Source: Cladocopium goreaui
Lineage: Eukaryota; Sar; Dinophyceae; Suessiales; Symbiodiniaceae
Length of the DNA: 64,000 nt
Reading direction: 5' to 3'
Assembly: GCA_947184155.2 (NCBI GenBank)
Contig: CAMXCT020005002.1
Location: forward strand, 313,995 to 377,994
In this document: positions 11,101-20,453 of the stretch, one piece after another
How positions within the stretch are numbered: position 1 is the stretch's first letter
Layout of the letters: each line of letters begins with the position of its first letter
Made by a program: the position numbers and the translations under genes
Notes under the pieces: generated by a model
Databases searched by the model: none
What the model saw: the letters and a program-made list of their open reading frames with translations, nothing else
What the model was told of the DNA's origin: nothing

Positions 11101-14100
11101 GTGTCTTTGGAAGACTGCTCCAGTGCTGCCTGCTTGGCTCTCTCACGGATTTCATGGCTGCGACGATATTCAGTTGCAGCTTGGTCAACTTGAAGAGGGT
11201 CTTCATAAGCATCTCGGAGTCCATGAAGTCCAAGGACATCGTCTGAGAGAAGCTCTCCTGGGATGCGAGGCATCTGGCCAAAGACAAGCTGACTGGGAGT
11301 GAATCCGCCTCGGCAAAACCAGCGATTCTTGGTAGAGGTGATGGCTGCCAAGTACTCGTCCAGTTCAGCTAGACTGTCAAAGACGCATCTGCCACTGCTG
11401 ATCTCGGCGTCGAGCTTGTTTTTGAGCCATCCTCCATGTCTTTCTGCCTTTGCGTTCTGCCAGGGTGATTCAGGAAGAATGACGTGTTGTAGGATGCCCA
11501 TTTGCTCACAGTGGCGTTCGAACACGCCCTTGAACTCGTTGCCGCTGTCGCAGATAATCATCTCAGGACAGCCTAAGTACCTGATCCAGGATTCGGCAAA
11601 AGTCCTCCAGGCAGTTTGAGCTGAAGGAGTGCCTCCATGATCTGTTCTTGTGGGAGCTCGGACGGCCACATGGTAGTTAGTTCCAGTGCACACCATGTTT
11701 AGCACAGGGATCTGCTGCTCCTTGAAAGGGAGGTAGAGGAAGTCCACACTGACAACCTTGTTGAACCCGAACGTCTGAGGAAAATGGGCTCGGTGACGGT
11801 TGTCAGCTCGATGCTTGAGATTGCAGTGTTCGCACTGGTACTCTTCCTTGACATATCGAAGGACTTGGGGAAGGGCTCCAGCAGCGCGTAAAGCGCGAAG
11901 AAATCTCTCAAGTGGAGGATGTCCAGTGTTGATATGGACCTTGTGAATCAATCGCTTTTGGGCTCCTGAAACTTGTGGGAGGTCTTCGATGTTGGTCTCC
12001 TCTGGCACTTGACTTTCTGGAGGAGATTGCTCAGTGTCTTCCTCATCGTCCCCGAAGAAAGTCCAATTTGAGGGGACATCCTTCCTAGCCCACAAGTCCA
12101 AATCCAAGGCATAGGAGGGAGCAGGTAAATCGAGACATACCTGCAATGTGGCATTGGCTATGCCTTGACAAAGAGCAGAAGGATATTGTTGAGCTAAAGC
12201 AGGAAGTCCTTGCTCCAGTACCCGATGAGGTTCGACACAAGAGCACTGCTGTCGGATGAGAAACTTGGCAAGCCAGGGGTTGTTCGTGGCGATTTTTGTC
12301 CCTTTCTGAGACAGCCTCTGATCTTCGCTCACTGAAAGTCCAAGGGAGCATTGATCGAAGGCTATGAGGGCCACGTCCTCGCGTCGAAGCAGTTTTTGTG
12401 TCTTCGGCAAACCCCAGGCTGCTGAGCGCAAAGGATGTTCAAGTCCAAAGTAGCCTCCGGCATCAAGCTGATCGTAGATGGCCTCGAGAGAGAAATTCCA
12501 CATCAGCTGCCCTTCAGCCACGATGCGCTGGACTTCCAAGGGGTTCATCTTGTCCCAGTTGATGTTCATGAGGGAGCTGAAGGCTTTGCACTCAGGTGAT
12601 GCCATCAGCTGTTTAGGTCTCCTCTTCTTCAGGATGTTTCTGGCCTTCTGACGGTGTTCTTTCTTCCGCACATCCCAGCCGTAGGTCAAGTCAAAAGCCT
12701 CGGCATCGTCCAGAACTGGAAGGCCCAACTTCCGGACATGAGGACTAACCCTCGGAGGTGAGAACAACTCCACGAAGGCCAGCTGCTGAGGTTCAAGTTG
12801 GACACCAGGGCGTTGTCCCACTGCATGACATAGGTTGTGAAAACACTTAGCCAAGGTTGCAGAAGATTCTTGAACTTCGTTCACTTCGGACTCCTCATAG
12901 AGCACGTCGTGAAGGCGTTGAGATGCGAAAATCCAATAGGGTCCTCTGAGAGAGGGCTTGCCTGCCTCGTCAAATCCAATAGGCTCAGAGTCCAGGTTGC
13001 ACCACTGCATGAGGTAGGCGAAGTCCATCGGGATGAAATAAGTTCTCAACTCGATGGCCTGGGAATGATTCCAAAATTCCACATCCTCAGGACAGGCCCC
13101 AGGAGAATTCCAAAGCACGTGACCAGAGTTGGCCTCGAAGACCTGCCACCAAATGCATACCCGAGATTTGTCTTGCACCAAGTCTGGAAACTCTCCAGGT
13201 TGCAGGTGGTGGATCACACGCTCGGCGGCCGCTGTGACGTGTCTAGGCCACAGCTCCTGACGACCTTCTGCATCGTGATGAGAAGACTCATCCTGCTCAG
13301 TCTGAGCAGGGGTTACCAGAGCCCGATCTTGAGGACATACTTCGCCAAGCTCAGATGCAAATGCCGCAGCCCGATCGTGAAGACAAACTTCTCCAAGCTC
13401 AGATGCCAATGCTGAAGCCCGATCGTGATGACGTACTTCACCAAGCACCTGCTCAGTTGCAGCCCGATCGTGAGGACATACTTCACCAAGCACCTGCTCA
13501 GTTGCAGCTCGATCGTGAGGACATACTTCGCCAAGCGCATGCTCGGTTGCAGCCCGATCGTGAAGACATACTTCTCCAAGCTCAGTTGCAAGTGCTGAAG
13601 CCCGATCGTGAGGACATACTTCTCCAAGCTCTGATGCAAATGGCACGGCCCGATCATCAAGACATACTTCTCCAAGCACTGCATTTGAGGTGGGAACTTG
13701 AGGAGGAAACTCACACCACGCAGCAAAAGCACGGTGGTCCATTCCATTCTCAGAAGCCTTCACTTGGAGAGCATCAGAACAATCTGTGATGGAAAGCAAC
13801 GTGGTCGCCATCATCATTGAGGAGCGAACCATCCATGAGGGCCATTGATGCCCCTTTGCCTTCAGTCTTCGGCTGGAGAAAGGTTGGGATTTGACATTGC
13901 CTCCCAACTCTGGGTGTCCATCTCTTGACGGTTCGACGCTTGAGCTTCCGTCTGAACCGAATTTGGATCTTGCCCCATGATCATCAGAATTTGAGTCTGA
14001 CCTCGCGCAAGGTCCGTCAGGGCTGAGTGCAGCATGCCCAGCATCTGCGTCATGTCCGAGTTCACTGGTGGCATGGGACCAGCTGGGGTCGCTGCACTTC

Positions 14101-16826
14101 CAGAGGACTGATCCGTCTTCTCCGGGACCGTGGGGACGTAGTGAAGTTGACTTGGTGCCGCTTGAGTCAAAGAGCGGCCCGTTCCCTTTCTTCCCAAAGC
14201 GGTTGAGGTCCTCTTGCTGCGATATGACAGCCGGGCTTTGCAATTCAGGCACACAGTCCAAAATGCGTACTGGTTGGCCCGATGCACCATCCGGTTGGGA
14301 GGATGGAGACACTTGCCCACGGCTTGTTCGTCTCCCACCAGGTAGCCGGTCTTGTCCGAGAGAGCGCTCTTCTGCTTGTTCTCCGCGCGCGCCAGTCTGG
14401 CAAAGGTGGCGCGGTTCACCTCTAAGATCTCGAAGATTGAGATCACCATCTTCTTCCACAACTGGCACAGCAGCTCTGACCTCTGTTCGGAGATCAATGA
14501 CGGCATGGCGAAGAACTGTGTCTCTGGTCGAAGAGGTATCGAATTGCGAGTCAAGTTTGCTGGTTTGATCTCCCATGAGATCAGATTGGCTTTGCTTGGG
14601 CCCACAAACACGGAAATCGCAACATGGATGAGCTGGCACTTCTGCTCCAGATGGAACTACATGATCAACTTCTTGAAAACATCTGCCGTACTCCGAGTCT
14701 GAGACATGTGCACAACCTAACGACTGCTGCTGCTGCTGCTGCTGCTGCTGAAATGAAGGAAAACGTTCAACATGGCTCGTGCAAGACATGATGTTGATGT
14801 TGGAGTTGTTGTCAATGGGCTCATTTTCAAAGGTCTCAAAACAAAGATTGGATAAATTCCCTTCATAGGACAGCTGCTCTTTTGTATACGCGGAAGAGTC
14901 CTGCGCAGAAGTGTTGAAGGCCGTTTCCGTGAGGCCATACTTGAGACGCAAATCTCGTGGTACTGGAAAATCTCCGCCAGCCCACTCTATCAAAGGAATG
15001 GTGCGATGCCCGGAAGTCAGCTTCCGCAAAGGAATCTGCACCCCAAGAGTCTTCAAAATGATGACTTCTTTGGAAAGATCAATGGTGGCACCTAAGAACT
15101 CTAAGAAACCCACGCTCAGCAAAGGAGGCACGTCTGCCTCAAGGATCGTCATCTCGAGTACACCAGGAACACCACCTGGAGCTACAGGAATAAGAACTGC
15201 ACCCAAAGTGTTGGCGGTTCCGCCAATGCCTGCAGGAATCTTCACCGGGGCATCCACAAGGATTGGCTTCAAGCCTAAGTTGAACAAGTGCTGAGTCAAG
15301 GAGTCCAACGCTGGCTTTCCGATGAGATCCTGTGTTGCACCGATGTCCAAAATCGCATCGCCCGAAGTCATGGCAATGAAAGACCACTGCTCTGAGGACT
15401 CTGGCTTCCCATGGCAAACTTGCTGAATGATCTCCTGAAGCTCGGCATGGGCCAGGAAGTTGAAAAGCGTTCCACTCCCGGTTGATGCGCAGCTTGAAGA
15501 GTAGGTGAATCCAGATGGAGCCACCGGTTTCTTGCCTTTCGCGTCTTTGAGCTGGCAATCTTCAGCCCAGTGACCCTTCTTGTTGCAGATGCGACAGCGG
15601 CTAATCTTCTTGAACTCCTCTCGATTGAGGCGGGCCCGACCATTGCGCCCGACTCGGTTGCCCAGAGGACCGCCATGTTGACCTTTGGGAGGCTGCACAT
15701 CCGTTCCTTTCGTGAAGGAACCTCTGTCCTTCTTCATCTCGGCCTTGAAAAGCTTGTTCTCTTTCCAGGTGCGTTTGCGACGGTTCTCTAGAACTGCATA
15801 GATCTCACAGATCTGATCTTCGGTCAAGTCCAAAGGCTCGAGCTCTTCAATCAGGTCTTCATCGTCAATCTCCTCGCCGAAGGTCTCGTCAGGGGCCTCG
15901 AACTCCTCCGACATGAAGGTCGAGCTCCCGGCTTGATCTTCGACAAAACCTGAAAGGCGATCTGATCGGATGTCTAGTCTGCCCAGCACGCGAGCCACTT
16001 GATCTGGTTCATCTTCTCTTCCTTGGAGTAGAGCCACCATGTTTTGGTGATTCTGCTCGTTCAAGTTGGCTCCTTCCCGCATCATTGCTGCTCGAAGTTC
16101 TGAAGGAATAGCCACTCCAAACGCTGCTGCCTGAGCAAAGTCTCGCTGCTTCCGCACGGCATACTGTGCCAAGGTTTCGTCTTTGCGACGATTGCCCTCC
16201 ACCATGATGGATCTGAATGCCTTGCGCTTCTCGTCATCGGAGCGCACGCCCGCTTTGTTGTTGATCACCTCCAGGATGGCGTCAAGATACCCTGGAGAAG
16301 ACAAGGTTTCTTCGCCAATGTGCTCAAAATCCGGCTGCATCTCCCAGCCGAGGATGCGAAGCACCCGATCTGCACGCTTGTGCACAGGAAAGTCAGTGGT
16401 TTTGTCCCACCTTCGAACTGCCAAGATCCAGTACTTCCTATGGTTCCATCCCGGCCAGGACGGGGGATCTGTGAAGTCTGGTTTTGAGCTTTGGCGCCAA
16501 GGATCATCCCATGAGCTCTGCCAGGTCCCACGCGAATTCCACGAGGATTGCCAAGGATCCCAGTTTGCCCAGGGGTCTGTTGTTGTTCCACTGGTAGTCG
16601 GAGTCGCAGCCGCAGTGGTTGGTGGTACCTGTTGCGGTTCGGTCTGTCCAACCTGCTGAGCTGTCGTGTCAGGAGCCATGTCAGTGTTGGTTCGTTGACT
16701 ACTACTCCCATTGCTAGAGTCATTACTACCAGCACCGGTATAGCCAGTGACATAGGTTCTATTCCAGCTATGAGTGCCCAGCGCCAGTACGGATACCAGC
16801 CCCATCCACTCCAGCCAGATTCCCAA
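8124..16826 (-). CDS. Copia Gag-Pol polyprotein, 2,900 aa
   Basis: Single ORF of the copia element. Approximate residues: gag 1-400; zinc knuckle CRICNKKGHWAEDC at about 410; aspartic protease motif DIGAT at about 492; polyglutamine at about 695; eight 15-16-residue repeats with core LGEVCPHDRA at about 1,045-1,170; a cytosine-methyltransferase-like segment (ELFSPPRV, ASPECKAFS, GLEHP) at about 1,350-1,480; integrase zinc region and core (VDFLY, CDSGNEF, WQNAKAERHG) at about 1,630-1,800; reverse transcriptase (FGDVKNAF, EVDDFI) at about 2,390-2,480; RNase H (CSDAGG) from about 2,630. The usual copia order is kept, but the protease-integrase spacer is unusually long. The methyltransferase resemblance is by motif reading only. 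Confidence 0.93.
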   Translation of the reverse strand: MGIWLEWMGLVSVLALGTHSWNRTYVTGYTGAGSNDSSNGSSSQRTNTDMAPDTTAQQVGQTEPQQVPPTTAAATPTTSGTTTDPWANWDPWQSSWNSRGTWQSSWDDPWRQSSKPDFTDPPSWPGWNHRKYWILAVRRWDKTTDFPVHKRADRVLRILGWEMQPDFEHIGEETLSSPGYLDAILEVINNKAGVRSDDEKRKAFRSIMVEGNRRKDETLAQYAVRKQRDFAQAAAFGVAIPSELRAAMMREGANLNEQNHQNMVALLQGREDEPDQVARVLGRLDIRSDRLSGFVEDQAGSSTFMSEEFEAPDETFGEEIDDEDLIEELEPLDLTEDQICEIYAVLENRRKRTWKENKLFKAEMKKDRGSFTKGTDVQPPKGQHGGPLGNRVGRNGRARLNREEFKKISRCRICNKKGHWAEDCQLKDAKGKKPVAPSGFTYSSSCASTGSGTLFNFLAHAELQEIIQQVCHGKPESSEQWSFIAMTSGDAILDIGATQDLIGKPALDSLTQHLFNLGLKPILVDAPVKIPAGIGGTANTLGAVLIPVAPGGVPGVLEMTILEADVPPLLSVGFLEFLGATIDLSKEVIILKTLGVQIPLRKLTSGHRTIPLIEWAGGDFPVPRDLRLKYGLTETAFNTSAQDSSAYTKEQLSYEGNLSNLCFETFENEPIDNNSNINIMSCTSHVERFPSFQQQQQQQQQSLGCAHVSDSEYGRCFQEVDHVVPSGAEVPAHPCCDFRVCGPKQSQSDLMGDQTSKLDSQFDTSSTRDTVLRHAVIDLRTEVRAAVPVVEEDGDLNLRDLRGEPRHLCQTGARGEQAEERSLGQDRLPGGRRTSRGQVSPSSQPDGASGQPVRILDCVPELQSPAVISQQEDLNRFGKKGNGPLFDSSGTKSTSLRPHGPGEDGSVLWKCSDPSWSHATSELGHDADAGHAALSPDGPCARSDSNSDDHGARSKFGSDGSSSVEPSRDGHPELGGNVKSQPFSSRRLKAKGHQWPSWMVRSSMMMATTLLSITDCSDALQVKASENGMDHRAFAAWCEFPPQVPTSNAVLGEVCLDDRAVPFASELGEVCPHDRASALATELGEVCLHDRAATEHALGEVCPHDRAATEQVLGEVCPHDRAATEQVLGEVRHHDRASALASELGEVCLHDRAAAFASELGEVCPQDRALVTPAQTEQDESSHHDAEGRQELWPRHVTAAAERVIHHLQPGEFPDLVQDKSRVCIWWQVFEANSGHVLWNSPGACPEDVEFWNHSQAIELRTYFIPMDFAYLMQWCNLDSEPIGFDEAGKPSLRGPYWIFASQRLHDVLYEESEVNEVQESSATLAKCFHNLCHAVGQRPGVQLEPQQLAFVELFSPPRVSPHVRKLGLPVLDDAEAFDLTYGWDVRKKEHRQKARNILKKRRPKQLMASPECKAFSSLMNINWDKMNPLEVQRIVAEGQLMWNFSLEAIYDQLDAGGYFGLEHPLRSAAWGLPKTQKLLRREDVALIAFDQCSLGLSVSEDQRLSQKGTKIATNNPWLAKFLIRQQCSCVEPHRVLEQGLPALAQQYPSALCQGIANATLQVCLDLPAPSYALDLDLWARKDVPSNWTFFGDDEEDTEQSPPESQVPEETNIEDLPQVSGAQKRLIHKVHINTGHPPLERFLRALRAAGALPQVLRYVKEEYQCEHCNLKHRADNRHRAHFPQTFGFNKVVSVDFLYLPFKEQQIPVLNMVCTGTNYHVAVRAPTRTDHGGTPSAQTAWRTFAESWIRYLGCPEMIICDSGNEFKGVFERHCEQMGILQHVILPESPWQNAKAERHGGWLKNKLDAEISSGRCVFDSLAELDEYLAAITSTKNRWFCRGGFTPSQLVFGQMPRIPGELLSDDVLGLHGLRDAYEDPLQVDQAATEYRRSHEIRERAKQAALEQSSKDTIRKASHAAMHQSRHWRVGQWVYVFRRAKTNQELHLRNRWVGPGLVTLVNNQTVYVAMRTRLWRCSAEQLRAALPSELLGRELASDPGLAELVRRVTTGVMPGAVDVSKEGPPDNSSHFDPVERADEGIAASGPMPQLGEASQAPQPVDAVPPGLLPASSLSAPLPPMPVPQEDRPVVFVPAPPGLSAPSSRRTSVEEPAAEPGQEQPMEQDLPTIPEDGSDFDSSPQSSTGEATERPSKAARTEEETTPASAGESREVASSSDTRAPGTPVRRLLDTIPYHRRQASSHLTPGEDLEPDGRVQLQAREFEQLRQDHLPDDSDRSLAQFEAEGWSGNFFNYSLGDQTLRLQPDQTWSLMTKRGGEVTLKELNSEERKLFEASDHLEWQAILKTKAVRVVHGAEADALRKKYPDRILSSRMVRRRKPLDEVNKWKAKSRWCLHGHSDPDTSSLMTYAPTPQAESIMMFCQTGLNLGMKFAFGDVKNAFCQSNKLRRPRGPLFAEPCEGLSLPPGSLIIIEVPVYGLDDAPASWRLTVTSFLVESLQFQRNLVEPCWFSYFDLDSGKCTAQLLVEVDDFIIAASPETYDSLRKSLTERFEFGKWDESTAEYAGRRIRCFEDRILVDQYKYIHEQVFPIQLPRGRKQDKNEPLTKDEFDMLRSLIFKISWIGRESRPEAAGLSSILASKLPCATIGDILNVNKFVNQLRSTADRPLTIWRFHPDSMCFVVCSDAGGINVKGDTEILDSEGLPTDATQGAWIVLTTSKLPEGTEKVKASPMTWRSSKLKRKVFSTFGGETQAMLQGINEVDWLQIMYRDAVQHDVSIRSWRNSLSPHMVVMRGECRMGGRQQQCSVTDAKSLYDCLLKENPSGKQDRKSSLELAIILRDLQETRSMIRWVPHQKMPIDALTKEDPSKANDALNHLLKTGWLSLVDVEDELKARKSDASFRRRSQHASRQRLTDEYVEQMNSFLQSLWSMVTGGDVEFYHCLTRHHLN
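13318..13690 (-). repeat. 45/48-bp coding tandem repeat in the copia ORF
   Basis: Eight in-frame units spaced 45 or 48 bp, each centred on GATCGTGAGGACATACTTC on the + strand and encoding LGEVCPHDRAATEQV-like peptides. It lies between the protease and methyltransferase-like regions. Confidence 0.85.
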
Positions 16827-16898
16827 TCACTCCCCTGCCATGACTCCTGCTAGCGAGTCCAAGCCGCTATTCATAGCAACCAAGCTCCGGATACCAAC

Positions 16899-17040
16899 TG
16901 ACGAAACAGCTGGAAGCCCATGGATGAACAGCACGCGCCTCTGTTTTAGCGGTAGGGCCTTGAGCCACAAGTCAGGTGGCGAAACCTTTGGTCAAACCTA
17001 ATTCAAATGGTGACGTGTCAGACAGTGGTAAAATTCGACA
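16899..17040 (-). repeat. 5' LTR of the copia element
   Basis: 142 bp, identical to 8,025-8,166. Immediately inside, the minus strand reads TTGGTATCCGGAGCTTGG, resembling the TGGTATCxGAGC primer-binding sites (initiator Met tRNA) of many copia elements. Confidence 0.92.
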
Positions 17041-17089
17041 GTGGAAATAGATGAGATCTGGAACTTTCACGGGATTCACCACCAGGGAG

Positions 17090-17165
17090 CAGGAACTTCG
17101 GCAGAGACCCGGTTTCGTGAAAGTGGAATTTACCGCGAGATTTGGGAGATGCAACATGATGCAAC
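17090..17165 (+). CDS. Possible host exon downstream of the copia insertion
   Basis: After CACCACCAG the frame reads AGTSAETRFRESGIYREIWE. Splice ends are not firm. Confidence 0.35.
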
Positions 17166-17615
17166 TATCAACTACGATTTTGTTCAGTTTATAGTAAGTT
17201 ATATATTAGATATGAGTACTTGATTAGAGTTTATCCAGAAACCAGAAGAATGGAATTTACCAAGAGGATTGAGCACCAAATTGCAAGGTATAGGTAATAC
17301 CGGAAAATACTAATTGGTCAGCCTCGAGTACCCTTTATTAAAACAAAGATTGGTAGGGAATATCATTCAAGGAAAACATGGGATAGAAGCAACTGACCAA
17401 CCAAGAACATTGATATTTGGACGGAAAGGGGAAGGAAGCTCATGAGTTGGGTGTGTAGCACTGGACCATCAAACATAGCACTGGAAGACCATCCAAATCA
17501 GATATCTTTTCATGAAAAACATCCATTTATAGTGGATGTTCAGCTGCCATGCTTGGAGTACCTGATTTTTTTCGGTCCCCAAAAATGGATTAGCTTCACC
17601 CTTCAAAATGGGGAT

Positions 17616-17722
17616 TACCCTCTGGTAAACTAACGTAACTATGGAAAATCACCATTTTCAATGGGAAAATCCACTATTTCTATGGTCATTTTCCATAGCT
17701 ATTTTGACATAACCAGAGGGTA
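17616..17722. mobile_element. Hairpin MITE family A, intact
   Basis: TACCCTCTGGTAAACTAACG ... GACATAACCAGAGGGTA; 107 bp. Ends 41 bp before the next exon. Confidence 0.9.
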
Positions 17723-17763
17723 CCCCGGTATTTCCCATAACACTTGGAGATTCACCCTTTTAG

Positions 17764-17859
17764 CCCAGGAAAGCCGATGTGATGCCGTTGCACCGCGCAC
17801 AACACCCCGCCGTGGGCATCATGCAGCGGAAATGGCACTCCATCAAGTTGAGCCTTGGG
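17764..17859 (+). CDS. Candidate host exon (unknown protein)
   Basis: Acceptor TTCACCCTTTTAG ends at 17,763 and the donor is GTGAAA at 17,860; 32 codons, phase 0 at both ends. Reads VMPLHRAQHPAVGIMQRKWH then SIKLSLG. Good splice sites and a clean frame; function unknown. Confidence 0.6.
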
Positions 17860-18202
17860 GTGAAATGGTTTCCTAAGTCATGGGGTTAGCCCCAAATCAT
17901 CCATTTGTAGATGGGAGTTTTCCTCAAAAAACCATCCAGCTATTGGGGATACACCCATTTATGGAATCCAAGAAGCGGATGAAAGGCAAATCTGGCAGGA
18001 AACTCTTCTATTTGAACAAGAAAATCCGGCTTCTGGGGTGAAGATGTTCCTAAGATAACCAATCCAGTTATTGAAAGGCCAAGAACTGGGCAAGCATAGG
18101 TTTGTGTGTCTTAATTTTGGGGGCCTTACATGAAGGAGTGGTACGCACCTAGTAAGAAACGGCATACTTTGTGTCCCAGGGTTCGAAACTACCAACCTGC
18201 AG

Positions 18203-18281
18203 TGCGCATGAAGTACTGGCAGACTACAAGCAAAAAATGCACATCAGAAAAAAAACACGACAAAGGGAGGAGTTTTGGATG
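18203..18281 (+). CDS. Candidate host exon, basic coiled-coil-like
   Basis: Acceptor CCAACCTGCAG ends at 18,202. Reads AHEVLADYKQKMHIRKKTRQ then REEFWM, with a GT at 18,282. Confidence 0.5.
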
Positions 18282-18444
18282 GTTCGGACCAGAGATAATT
18301 TAGTTTGGCCAAGTTTGGCTCAAATTCACCAATTCACCGGGGGTGTTTCATACATTTTCCGCACCAGATGATTTGACACTGTACCGCCCTGATCATATTC
18401 AGAGAGCAGACCTCTACAGGATCTAACATGTCTAATATGTCTAG

Positions 18445-18614
18445 CTGGTTGGTGGTTTGGAACCATGGAATTTTATGACTTTCCCATCATATTGGGAATG
18501 TCATCATCCCAAATGACTTTCACTCCATCATTTTTCAGAGGGGCAGGTATACCACCAACCAGCCATCACTCCATCATATTTTTCAGAGGGGTAGGTATAC
18601 CAACCACCAACCAG
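18445..18614. mobile_element. MITE family B with duplicated right end
   Basis: Left CTGGTTGGTGGTTTGGAAC. The right terminal block (TTTTTCAGAGGGG...CCACCAACCAG) occurs twice in a row, so the copy is about 170 bp instead of about 100. Confidence 0.8.
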
Positions 18615-18753
18615 ATACTTATTGACCATCATTAACCATATATTAACCATTATATTAACCAGATAATGGTTGTAAGTTCTAGTTGTAACCATCATGTACC
18701 ACTGGCGATGACTTTCGGCAGCCCGCCTTTGATCTTTTTGTCGATTCTTCCAG

Positions 18754-18800
18754 GGATCTTGGAGGATCATCCCATGGAGGGAGCCAAGGAGCTACTTAGA
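18754..18800 (+). CDS. Candidate short host exon
   Basis: Acceptor TCGATTCTTCCAG ends at 18,753. Reads ILEDHPMEGAKELLR before GTTTCC. Confidence 0.45.
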
Positions 18801-19484
18801 GTTTCCCAATCATCTAGTAGTAAGTATGAACTAAATGCACTTACGTTTCACAGTAAAACGTGTCGTTTTTGCCTTGATCCTTCAAGAATATCTAGAGCTT
18901 TTAGATGCTTGTAGGCTTACTTGATGGCCCCCGCATTTTGGATCATAGACACCTATGATTTCTGGTTCTGTTTCCCCGCTTCGCGAATCCATCAGGTGGG
19001 TCATTACAAAAGCATACCAACTGTCTCATGAAGTATCCCATAACCATAATTTATGGTTGGAAAGAACAAACAATCACAGTTCCACATTATGATTTTGATA
19101 TGATTTAGATGTTATACTGTATTTTTGTCAAGCGCAATACCATGGATAATGGTTCTAGTGATGGTTTCCTTGGTAAATATCCAAATTCGGTTGATAATCA
19201 AATCTACAAATGATGCTGCACTTCCTTTGTAATCGATTGTCCGAATCCAAGTATCCACAAGGATAGATGAGATCTACCAACTTTTCGACATCTTTTGTTT
19301 GGGGTTGCTACATGCCATAAATTAATGGTTGGTAAATATCCCCAAGTTCCGTAGATGCCCCTGGACATCAGTATCATCAGTTGATAAAGCCAAATATTGC
19401 TTTCCCCAAGTTGTCCCAATTAGTTTTCCCTACAGTTTTCCCCATTAGTTGATTTCTATCCCCATTCCCAACATTTTCGGTCAG

Positions 19485-19577
19485 GAAATGTTTACATCAC
19501 GTCGACTTCACCGACCCCCTGTGCCTCGCAATGCGGGACGCCGTGGAGGGACGCCGTGGATCGGATCGTGCCGGGAA
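19485..19577 (+). CDS. Candidate exon of a RING/TRAF-finger-like protein (1)
   Basis: Acceptor CATTTTCGGTCAG ends at 19,484 and the donor is GTAGTG at 19,578. Reads VDFTDPLCLAMRDAVEGRRG, resembling the start of RING or U-box type domains (xCxLxMxDxV). Its phase joins the exon at 20,185 exactly, giving an in-frame AVCQHFC. Confidence 0.6.
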
Positions 19578-19989
19578 GTAGTGGCTACAGTGGCTACAGT
19601 GGCTACAGTCATGTTCGGTTATAGGCCCTTGAAACTTGGAAAATATCACAGGATGTATATGGCAAATATCAAGATGATCCCAGCGAAATGTTTGGTGATG
19701 GCGACGATGACGATGGAGAGAGAAAGATCATGAAAGATCATTGCATCCGAACATATGTAAGTTGTGTAAGGGGAAATTCTGATTCGCCAGTAGATTTAGA
19801 GATTTGGTGCCTATGATATCTCCAAGACAGTCGTGACCAAGGTATCCTTTCGCCGAAGGGGCCGCCCACGTGAAGCCGCTTGGCTCTGTCAAACACTCGA
19901 ATCAAGCAGGGCCTTGGGCATTGTGCTTTAGTTGGTTCTATTCTCCTACGAAGATGGGAATATTAGGTGTAGATGTTCCATATAAATTG

Positions 19990-20075
19990 AAACATATTTA
20001 TATAATATATATATATATATATTAATATGTATACATATGTATATTTATTTATATATTTATTTATTTGTTTATGTT
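19990..20075. repeat. AT-rich TATA/ATTT tract
   Basis: TATATA and TTATTTAT repeats within the intron between the exons at 19,485 and 20,185. Confidence 0.8.
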
Positions 20076-20184
20076 TTTATTTACGGAAAAAATTGAAACA
20101 TACCTATGACATACCATATACAATCATTATATACAATTACATGGAAAACATTGGAAAAATACTGTAGACAATGTCATTTCGCAG

Positions 20185-20235
20185 TGCTGTTTGCCAACAC
20201 TTTTGCATTGACGATGATCCCGGCGGATCCTCAAG
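20185..20235 (+). CDS. Candidate exon of a RING/TRAF-finger-like protein (2)
   Basis: Acceptor GTCATTTCGCAG ends at 20,184 and the donor is GTGAGA at 20,236. In the phase set by the previous exon it reads AVCQHFCIDDDPGGSS, with a C-x-H-x-C cluster. A second frame (LFANTFALTMIPADPQ) is also open, but only this one joins both neighbours coherently. Confidence 0.65.
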
Positions 20236-20337
20236 GTGAGACCATGAACTGTTATGAGACCCTGAACTTATGGTTAGCTACGAGACCCTCAAGACATCTC
20301 AAGACCCTCACCATCATTTTCAACCATCTCCCCCCAG

Positions 20338-20453
20338 GGCCGAGAGTGGCATCGAATGTCAGTGGGTGGGCGATCTTCCGGAGTATGCGGGGCATTGCAA
20401 GATTTGCCCCGTTGCGAACGCGCTCAGAGGAGCGGGACGGAACGTCACCAGCG
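20338..20453 (+). CDS. Candidate exon of a RING/TRAF-finger-like protein (3)
   Basis: Acceptor TCTCCCCCCAG ends at 20,337 and the donor is GTTGTT at 20,454. Reads GIECQWVGDLPEYAGHCKIC, close to the C-x-W-x-G...Y/L-x2-H-x3-C pattern of TRAF-type zinc fingers. It is in phase with the exons before and after. TRAF-type finger proteins often act as E3 ubiquitin ligases or adaptors; that role is inferred. Confidence 0.65.

Larger units (their letters stand above)
8025..17040 (-). mobile_element. Ty1/copia-type LTR retrotransposon, apparently whole
   Basis: A 9,016-bp element bounded by two identical 142-bp LTRs (TG...CA on the + strand) and flanked by a 5-bp target duplication GTGGA (8,020-8,024 and 17,041-17,045). 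Coding strand is minus. Domain order gag, protease, integrase, reverse transcriptase, RNase H assigns it to Ty1/copia. One uninterrupted ORF spans it and no breaks were noticed. Identical LTRs imply recent insertion. It lies antisense within an intron of + strand host sequence: GC-rich islands sit on both sides. Confidence 0.93.

Noticed and set aside
8638-16853. Many + and - ORFs of 60-249 codons within the copia element
   Set aside because: They are shadows of the 2,900-codon frame in other frames.
16548-16853. + strand ORF with SRSRSRSG just inside the 5' LTR
   Set aside because: Antisense to gag and with no splice or context support.
18310-18330. TTTGGCTCAA-like string recalling the dinoflagellate spliced leader
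   Set aside because: The rest of the leader is absent; a short chance match.
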